The notes beneath the pieces were generated by a model. That model was not told where the DNA came from. It saw only the letters and a program-made list of their open reading frames with translations, and made no database searches. From Adineta steineri (taxonomy: Eukaryota > Rotifera > Eurotatoria > Adinetida > Adinetidae), in contig CAJNOI010000211.1 in NCBI GenBank assembly GCA_905250115.1, positions 1 through 64,000 of the forward strand: DNA of 64,000 nt, given 5' to 3'. The translations under genes were made by a program, and so were the position numbers. Shown piece after piece: positions 55,121 to 64,000 of the stretch (position 1 is the stretch's first letter; the number at the start of each line of letters is the position of its first letter).

Positions 55121-56423
55121 ATGATTGCTGTAGTTTATGTTACAATTGGTATAGTATTTATATACTTTTTATTCTCTTTGTTTAAAGCCGAATCAAAAGA
55201 TTCAGTGAATTCCAATGCTAATTTAGGTAATATATAGTCATCATGAAAAATAGAGTATTAAATTTAATTCTAGTAAAAACACCTGAAGAAATAACAACAC
55301 CTATATATCGTCCATTTAAAGATGGTCCATTTCAAATGACAATGGGTAATACAATCTTTTTTTTTGATATTATACTATAATATTTTTGTCATATAATATA
55401 GGTATTAAATCATTGAATATAAATGAATGGATCCAAATCGATCGAAATTATCGTCAACAAATTAAACTTAAACAAAAATTATTGAATAGTAATAAAAGAG
55501 GAAATTTATTTCTGTGTAAAGATGAAGCTTATACTGCTGCAATGGAAACATTAACAATGTTAATTGAATACCTTCCTTATCAATATCCTAATATGTTTCA
55601 AAGAAATAATTCGAAAACAAAAATAACTAATCTTATTACTGGACAAACATTTAATTTAACAGAAGATAATCATATGCATCCATTAGAAATAGCAGCACTT
55701 CTCATTCAAGAAGATCTTGTTATTATGCAACGACATTCCAATGAACAAATATATCATGCAAATGTATTCATATATTATTTCTTAGTGTTCTTTTATGAAA
55801 CAAGATTTGTTTCTAGGCATTAGCTGTTTGTTTTCCATCTGCATGGTTACCAAAATCAAAATTTGGTTTATCATTAGCAGCAGTTCATATGCCACATGTA
55901 CCATTTTTTCAAGAGAAATTACAAACATCAATGGAAAAATATTTCCTTAAACTTAAAGAAGAAAATCCTGTAGAACGTTGTAATTGGACTTGTATGCTTT
56001 TAATTAAATTATTTATTTGATTAATTTATCTATGAGTATTATTATTTAGTACAAATTGGTAATAATCTTTGTGAGACATCATCATCAATGGAAGAAAATG
56101 ATTCTGAAATGATTACAAAAAATAATGCCGGTCAATTAATGTATCTTCGTACGGAACGACAAACATTAAGACGTTTACCAAAATCAAATACAATTCTATT
56201 TACAATTAAAACATATATGACAAAAATTGAAGATGTTTGTAAAAATGATTCAGATATGGCGAAACGTTTAGCTGGTGCTCTAAGAAATTGGCCACCTGAA
56301 ATGGTTCAATACAAAGTAATTTGGAAGAGAATAATTCGATTAAAAAATTTTTTTTTTGTCTTTAAGGATGCTGATCGATATAAAAATGGTCTTCTTGCGT
56401 ATCTGGATATGATGTCTTCATAA
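55121..56423 (+). CDS. DUF3445 / heme-dependent oxidative N-demethylase-like protein
   Basis: Six exons (55121-55226, 55274-55345, 55402-55763, 55817-55991, 56050-56315, 56367-56423) make 345 residues in one frame. An N-terminal hydrophobic helix (VVYVTIGIVFIYFLFSLF) could anchor it in a membrane. The rest follows the DUF3445 family: MGIKSLNINEWIQIDRNY, LTMLIEYLPYQYPNMF, HPLEIAALLIQEDLVIMQ, LAVCFPSAWLPKSKFGLSLA, VHMPHVPFFQEKL and MYLRTERQTLRRLPKSNTIL. Characterised bacterial relatives are heme-containing oxidative N-demethylases; the animal substrate is unknown. The family is mainly fungal and bacterial, so an old transfer is possible, but the five introns show long residence. It converges with the dynein gene, 173 bp between stops. 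Confidence 0.8.
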
Positions 56424-56596
56424 TAATATTTATTTCAATATTTATGTGTTAATTATAATAAAAAAAAACCAAGGCAACTATTTATTTTACTTTTGAGAAG
56501 TATTCAACGCAAAACTGTATATATACATAAAACAATATGATTATTGCAAAACAGACAAACAAAAATCATGATAATAGAATGTTTTGATCTTTTATT

Positions 56597-59500
56597 TTAT
56601 TTTTGTAATAATAAAGCCACACCACCAAGTACCCATTTGCTTGGTCGTTCTTTTGTTTTAAGATAAAATGTCCAGACAAAATGAGCACCACGTGTTTTTA
56701 TTTTATATACTGGACATTCATACATACCTTTTGTATCCATACGATCAATTGGTATAGCTTTAACAAATATAACTGGCATTTGTGATGTAATTTCTTTTAA
56801 TTTAGCTTCAGCTAATTGGGATGTTTGAGTATCCCATCGAGCACCTTCAAGATAAAGGCCCCAGATATATGCACCTTCACGTGGTGCACCACCAAGTTCA
56901 TCTTTTGTTCGTTTAGTTATGTCAACAGATAAACACATACGATCAAGTGGCCATTCATTTTTACGTGCTGTTGTTTGCATAATTGCCGTTAGAAATGATT
57001 GTGGATTAAAAAGATAACCTAAAGTAACAGCATATGGTAATTGAAAATCACTTGTCCACAATTCAAGATCTTTAAAACGATTGAGTAAATCAACAAACCA
57101 TGAACTGAGTGGGAATAATGATGGATATGCTCGAAGTTCCCATGTTTTTGGTACTTGATCGAGATAAAGAGATTCTTGTAATGCTTCCATATCAGCAGTA
57201 ACTGTTAATTCACCCTAATTTTGAAAAAAAAGTTTCATAATTCCTCTTTTCTTTTTTTTGTCTTTCAACTTACTTTTAAACCTGAATCTAATTCTTTCAA
57301 AGAACGTCTCATTTCTTTTAATAATGCATTCATACGTTCACATTCTTGTAAAGCAACAACTGTATATGGTGTTTTTTCTTCTGTTTTAGCAAATAATTCT
57401 GCCATACCGAATTCATCTGGCAATCGACCCATAATATCATCAAGCACAGTTTTAATCTAGATTAAAAAGAATAAATTTTATTATTTTTGAACATATTCTA
57501 TATTCTATATTTCATACTTTTTCTTCTCGACTTGTTAATGAACCACTTTCAGCTGCCCCAGCACCTGCATCACGTGGTTGTAATTCTAAAACTGTTCGAA
57601 ATAATGTTTCACTTGTTGTTGTTAAAAAATCAATTTCAGCATTTGGATGAAGACCATATAGATATGGTGATTCTGGTGGTAAATATTCATCAATATATTG
57701 ATGATAACCTTTATAATCAGTATTTGGTGGAATTGGAAATGATGGTGCTAAATTTAAATCACCATCGAACTAATAAAAAACAATAAAAAGATAGAATTTT
57801 AATAAAGATCTATAGATTTTTCTTTACCATATCTGGATTAATATATGTTTCAAGATAACTTCGACATAAACGACGATCCCAATCATCCGTTATATGACCA
57901 CCATACATAATTTCACCAAATAAATAACGTAAATCTTCCCATGGAACTTTTGAATTCGCTTCTAAATAATTGTATAAAACATCAACACTAATTGTTAAAT
58001 CACCATTATTAAATGGATATCGTCTAAATTTAATAAAAGATTTATTATTATTATTATTATCAAAGAAAACTAAATAATAAACCTATTCCATCCAATTGGT
58101 CCAAATTTACGACGTTCAGCAACAACAGCATGAAAATAACATAGAGCAAATAGAATTGATTTAAATTCATTTTCTTTTGAACAACGCTCCATTGTATCTT
58201 GATCAAAATTATCTAATGCTTTATGAACATTTGCATACATTCCTTGAGAAAGACGAAAAAAATATTACAACTTTTTAATATTATTAATTATTATACCGGT
58301 TGGTGCTTCATTAGTAATTTTAATTGCTGATTCAAGTATACCTTGTGGAATACACTAACAGAAAAATGAATTCGTAAAAAAAATATTTTTTTCTTAGAAA
58401 ATAACTTACATGACCATCTGGATCTGGTGCTGGTTCTGCTGAAAGAAAAACTCGAAATTCTTCAGTAGCAAATTCAGCTGTTTGTTCTAATTTCTTTTCT
58501 AATTGTGGTAACCATCGAGCAACTAAATGAATATTTTGTAGAACAACCCAATGACCATCGCGTGATCCATCTTCTAATGCTTTTTCTGCAACAACATCTT
58601 GTCCTATACAAAAAAATAAATTGAAATTATTTTAAATTGTTAAAATTAAGAAAAAATAATTAACCTTGTCCAAGTGAAATATTATGAAATTTGCCATTAT
58701 CAGCTGTGAAACCCATCTTACGACCAAGACTTTCAACTTCTTTAAGTGGATCAACACCTGGTGAAAGAATAAAAAATATGGGTGTTGCTTTTGTTGTTTC
58801 TTCATATGAACGTGACACTAAAATATAAATTATTAGAAAAAAAAACGAAAATTATATTTCAATAACTAACATTCAATTGTACGATTTTCAACATATTTTC
58901 GACCTAATTTTTCTTCAACAAATAAACTTAATGCATAAAGCATTCGATCAGGTCTTAATGCTCTCATTAAACATAATTTTTGTAATGATGTTTTACTCTT
59001 CCATTCTTGTGGAAATTTTTCTTTTTCTGGTGCTTCAGATTCAACAAATTTTTTCCATCGTTTTGCTGAACCTTCAATATCTCGATCTAAATTATGAAAT
59101 TCTTCCATAGTTGATAATGCTTTAATTCCACCCCATGATTGATCATTTAGAAAATCTACTGGCGTTGTTAAATTTGGTACATATGGATAACGTAAAAGAA
59201 ATTCTAATTCTTTTGTATCAATTTCTTTATTTGTTAATAATATTTGAAAAACCATTTGAGATGTAAATATAAGTTTATGTTGTTCAAATAAAGATCTTGT
59301 TGTATATACTGATGTTGAATATGTAATTGAATCAATTAAATTAATTACACGTTGTTTAACATCATCACTTTCTTCGGATTTTTGTATAGCTTTTACAAAA
59401 ACAATTTTAAATGCTAAAATGAAATATTTGGGTTTTTTCTGTCTATATTTATTTTCTTTTAAATTTTACCTTTTAATGAAAATTGATACATTGGATGTAT

Positions 59501-62500
59501 TTTTCTTAAATCATTCATAATAAAATAAAGTAAACTAGCACGTGTTGCTGCAGGTCGATAAACTTCTCGTGTTTTATCAATTTGTTCACTTGTTTTTTCT
59601 GCTTCATTTTTCTTATGTTCAATTTCAATAGCAGTTGATTTGGTTTTTTCTAAATTTTCAACTAATGCAACATCACTAAGAAAATTTCCTTTAGCTGCTG
59701 CTAAACGTTGTAATAATGAATCTTCTAATTTTTTTAAACTAATTTTATATTCATTTTTCTGACGTGTTAATTCATATTTGGATTTTTCTAAATCAGGTCG
59801 TTCAAGTGCAACAACATCAGCCAATAATTGATCTTCAAGACCATCCCGTGTAACAGTAAAATTAATTAAAGTTGTTTGAGCTTGCATTTCAGGTTTATAA
59901 TGTGGATTAGCTAATTTGGTTTGTAAAATTAAACGAAATTCTGGATGATATTCAATTTCTTTATCTCCTAATTTAATTGCACGACCTTTTCGAATTGTAT
60001 TACGACCAATTAATGGATCAAGTATAGCTTCAATATTTTCTTCAATATTCTCAATTAATAATGTTTCACCTGCAGCAATAGCATGTTCAATTTTTTCCAT
60101 ATAACCTTTTCCACCCAAACGAATAACAACTAGTTTTTCTCCATAACGAGTTCGAATCCATTTAACACCTAAAGTAATCATTACATAATATAAATAAACA
60201 GAGACAAAAAGAAAATGAATTTACCTTGAAGTTGTGGATCGATCATCAAAGGCCTAAAGAAAACAAAACAGATTTATTAATCACAAACTAAATAGAACTT
60301 GAGTATGGGTATGAGTGAAAAAGATACCTACACCTACGCGCACCCACACCCTCAAGAATGTATATACATACCATCGTTCACAATTTGTTAAAATTGTTGC
60401 ATTTTCATATGACATTCTATCAGCTGGTAAACCTTCATTATTCCATGCAGCCATATCAGCATCATCAATCAACATTGATAAAGGATCAAGATTATCGGTA
60501 ACGGGAATTGGTACTTTTAAATTTTTTAAAAATGGCATCCAACGACGATATAAAAGTTCTTCACGATAATATTTTGTAAAATATCCAACATATGATAGGT
60601 AAGCTGTTGTTATAAGAACATTTCCTGGTAAAAATTTTCCTAGGATTTGAAATTGTTGTATAGTATTTGTCCATCGTTCTTTTTCCGAAGCAAGACCACC
60701 AACAAGACGATTAGCTAAATTAATTGTATATGACGTTTGATCAGCTGCTCGTTGACATTCATCTTTTTCATTTTGTGCAGCTTGAAATTGATCTTTCAAA
60801 GTTTGTAATGCTGTTTGAAGTCTCTAGAAAAATTAAAATTGAAGAAAGAAATGTTTTTCTTTTTATGAAATTAATCTATTTACAGCTAATTTAGCTTGTG
60901 TAGCATTAAATTGATCTTCTGTTTGTCTTAATTGTTCTGTTGCTTCTTCAGCTGCTAATCGTTTTGGTTCAACTTCACAATAGACACGATAATATTGAAC
61001 AATATTTATAGCCCATGCACATAAACCAGCAGCTGCTAAAGAAACACGTCGAATAGCATCAGGATTAAAATCTGGATCACGTAAATATTCTTCAACAGCT
61101 TTTAATGATGATTCTAAATTAAAAAATTAAAAAATTAAAAAATTATAAATTTTAAAATCTTTAATAAATAAAAATATCTTATACCTGGTATATGATTTTT
61201 ATCATAATTTAATAAAGTATTTAAAAATACTCCTACATCACCAATCATTGATTTTGCTGCACGCCATGTTCGATCACGTGGAACACGATCTAAAAAAACA
61301 AAGTATAAAATATATTTTAACAAAATGAATTTAATAAAAGTATACTTGGTGGTGAAAGAAGTATTTGTATAGTTGCTGTCACTTTAAGTATAGCAGCTGG
61401 TGGTGTAGCAAATGATTTAAGTTCAGTTAAATTATTTCGATTAAGTGTATTTAAAGCATCTTCAGCTGCTTTTAAAGCAGGTAAAGCTTTTTGTAAATCA
61501 CGATCCGATTCTGCTTGTCGTTCAGCTACCCGTTCTTTCTTTTCTGCAACTTCTTTTTCTTCAATAGCTGCTGATTCACGTTGTTCAGTTACTTTTTTTG
61601 TTTCACTTTCAACAACTTTAATAAGACGATCAGCTTCTGTATTCTTTTTTGTTACTTCAACTTCTTCAACTTTTAATTTTTCTTTAAGTTCATCAGTTTG
61701 TTTAGCAACACTAAAAATTACATATTTTGGTAAAATTATTCAAATAAAGCTTAATTTATTAACATACGATTCAAGTTTAACTAAACCATTTTCAAGACGA
61801 AGTATACCATCTTCATGTTCACGACGTTTAGTTTGTAATAAATTACGATAAAGACCAATTTGTTCAAGAAATGATTTTGGTGTTGTATAATTATATCGTC
61901 GTTCATTCTAATATAAAAATGAAGAATTTTCTTTTCAAATCAAAAACTAGAATAATCTTACTGTTAAATATTGCACACTCATTTCATTCACTGAACTATG
62001 AACATAAGCCATAAATTCAGAAACAGAATCTTGATATTCTTTCGGTAAACTATCAACATCTTGAATGAAACGTTTTGCAACAGAAATTAAAGCTGTTTCA
62101 GGCCATTCATGAAACCTAAATATAAATTAATGAAATGTTATTTCATAGTTAACATATGGATCTATTCACCAATCGATATTTGTACAATTAACCAAAGCAG
62201 GAAATCGTCGAGCACGAACACGTAAAGTCGAACCAACCGGTGAAAAACATAGAACAATCTTTAAATTTCTTCGTACTTTGTCAATAAAATATTTCCAACA
62301 ATTCTCTTTTGTATCTTCGATACCTTGTGCTTTTACTTCATTTTTAACACTAGCTAATATATCAGTTGTTTCATCATCAGTAAAAAGTCCATTAATTTCT
62401 CCTGATGCAAGCATATCATTGATTAAAACAAGAAATTTCTCATCAGCAACTTGAGCATCAGTCATTAAAAATACAGTTGGAATATTTTTAATACCAGCGC

Positions 62501-64000
62501 GAATATATAAATTATTTAAATCCTAAATAAATATTTCAATAAATATATATATAGAAAATATTATATAGAAAAATACGAACTAATTTTAATTCAGCTATAC
62601 CATATCCTTTACGTATTGTTATTTGAAAAACTTCTTGTTGTGAAACAAATGCAGCTAATCTTGATAAACTTTGTTTTCCACTACCACCAACACCAACAAG
62701 TAAAGCATTACCACGTGGAGATTCAAGTATACGATTTATTCGACATACATGCATCATAGCATCTTCAAATAAAACAAGATTCATATTTGCATTTATTTCA
62801 TTATAATTATCCAATGCATCTGTTAAAAGTTTTGTTAATTGTGACCAATTATCAATAGGCATATATTTTGGATCACCAATACCCGTTGAAAAATGTGTAT
62901 AAATCAATGGACGACGAAAACAATAATCTTCATCGATTTCTGAAAAATTTTTCTTAACAGTATCACGAAAGATTTTTTGAAATGAATCAATATCTTCCGA
63001 AGATACTAATTTATCACCATAAACACGTTCAGCTTCATGAACATAGAGACGAACAAGATCTTTTGTTGATTTTACACATTCACCCGTTGTGAAGAGAATA
63101 CCCTATATAAAAAAATGAATGAATTCTATCTTTGAAATAGAAAAATTTTACTTGAAAAATATTTGAAAGATCTCGTAAATTAAATATATAATGAAATTTA
63201 ATTGCAGTAGGTAGAAATGTTGCAGCAACACGTTGATGTACAGCTAATGCACCATCAACTAATTGTGGTGTGTAACGTTGTACAGCTTGTGTAAATGGTG
63301 CATTTTGTGATGATGCTAAATGTTGTGATAATATACTATTATATATTGTTCGTAATGAATCCTAAGAAAATAATATTGAATAAATCAAAGTTTTTTCTTG
63401 TTTTAGTAGAATATTTACATGTCCTGGAAATGAAACAGCAAAAACAGCAAAATGTCTTTGAATACGTGAATCAATTGTAAAATTTCCTGCTGTTGGATTC
63501 ATACATGCCACATATTGACAATTATGTATATCACGTAATGTTAATTTTTGTCGATCATACCAATGTTTATAATCAAGATATTGACGAAGTATTGTATGTG
63601 CTTGTACAGTATAATATTTATCCATTTCAGGCATATTCATATCATCTAAAAGTCAAAGGGGAATATAATATGAAAATTTATTTTATTATTATTGTTGTTT
63701 ACCAATAAAATAAACAAGTCGTTTATTTCCTGGTGGACCATAATTACGACCTGCTTTACGTTCAAGTGGTTTTTCTAAAATCGATTGAAGCATTTCCGAT
63801 GATGTATAATAATTAAATGGAACATTAACAACTGTCCAAAGTTCATTATTTAATGATTGTAATTTATCATTGACAATAACAGTTTTTCCTAAAAAAGAGT
63901 ATAATTCAAATAAAAATTTTAATATTCAGATAATTAAACTTACCACTACCAGCACCACCTACTAACATAACTGGATAACCGCGTTCCATTAAAAGATCTA
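56597..64000 (-). CDS. Axonemal dynein heavy chain, outer-arm beta type, C-terminal half
   Basis: About two dozen exons with 45-70-bp introns run from the right edge to the TAA at 56597. In protein order: the AAA3 P-loop ([10 protein letters not shown], near 63950-63990, split by an intron), AAA4 P-loop ([15 protein letters not shown], near 62660-62715), the coiled-coil stalk with microtubule-binding domain (about 61.0-62.0 kb), AAA5 ([60 protein letters not shown]), AAA6 and the C-terminal domain ([20 protein letters not shown] ... [12 protein letters not shown]). The wording is closest to DNAH9/DNAH11/DNAH17. These ATPases drive ciliary beating. The N-terminal tail, AAA1 and AAA2 lie outside the window. 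One intron (60252-60371) is enlarged by a telomere-like palindrome. Confidence 0.92.
60298..60356. repeat. Telomere-like palindromic unit in a dynein intron
   Basis: CTTGAGTATGGGTATGAGTG on the left and CGCACCCACACCCTCAAG on the right, closing with a perfect CTTGAG/CTCAAG pair. G-rich arm first. The host intron runs from about 60252 to 60371 and is roughly twice the size of its neighbours. Confidence 0.8.

Noticed and set aside
1..64000. CRISPR arrays, rRNA and tRNA genes
   Set aside because: No regular repeat-spacer array, rRNA-like sequence or convincing tRNA cloverleaf was noticed; direct repeats present are tandem or telomere-like. A dedicated tRNA scan was not possible.

Overview
The window is eukaryotic, AT-rich and gene-sparse on the left and gene-dense on the right. 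It carries many short GT-AG introns (about 45-70 bp). The gene content points to a bdelloid rotifer: B-box/coiled-coil/NHL genes, a secreted NHL protein, an arginine ADP-ribosyltransferase, bacterial-type genes (an AT3/SGNH O-acyltransferase and a SleB-like cell-wall hydrolase), and many telomere-like TGTGGG motifs. Genus and species cannot be settled from the sequence alone.

Region 1 (about 1-15 kb, accessory). A secreted NHL-repeat gene on the minus strand (1398-7485) has its signal-peptide exon 5.1 kb from the propeller exon; the intron holds a GC-richer, repeat-built block. Then come a GPCR fragment, degenerate tandem repeats, and a 5'-truncated, probably horizontally acquired acyltransferase (11353-13515). 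That gene contains a telomere-like array that can be read as a frame-preserving intron, and a TA-flanked MITE in another intron. It lies between two repeat units bounded by the inverted motif CTCGACTGT/ACAGTCGAG.

Region 2 (about 15-44.8 kb, birth-and-death families). It holds fragments of B-box genes, a 633-bp foldback element with a TTA target duplication, an ADP-ribosyltransferase (20611-21378) and a ubiquitin-like/GTPase fusion (22155-23609). Four B-box/coiled-coil/NHL loci follow, one apparently intact (38597-40625), one frameshifted (24826-27488) and two broken, tandem-module copies (28668 and 43146). Two paralogous trypsin-like proteases have different C-terminal tails. Several intergenic stretches of 1-2 kb show no gene.

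Region 3 (about 44.8-64 kb, conserved core). Compact, multi-exon housekeeping and ciliary genes: ANAPC7, an unrecognised single-pass membrane protein, a SleB-like hydrolase, WDR82, TCTE1/DRC5, a DUF3445/heme-dependent N-demethylase-like gene, and the C-terminal half of an axonemal dynein heavy chain running off the right edge. Two same-strand pairs (the membrane protein gene then ANAPC7; WDR82 then TCTE1) are 125-192 bp apart, with splice-acceptor-like AG next to the start codons.

The most unusual signal is a family of at least ten short (about 35-155 bp) palindromic units. Each has a G-rich telomere-like left arm and a C-rich right arm, always in that order, which is the polarity of a telomere-telomere fusion. 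Several sit 120-165 bp beyond stop codons, two mark the point where an NHL gene copy is truncated, and some lie in introns. They could be a miniature mobile element, scars of healed and rejoined chromosome breaks, or 3'-end hairpins; the sequence alone does not decide.
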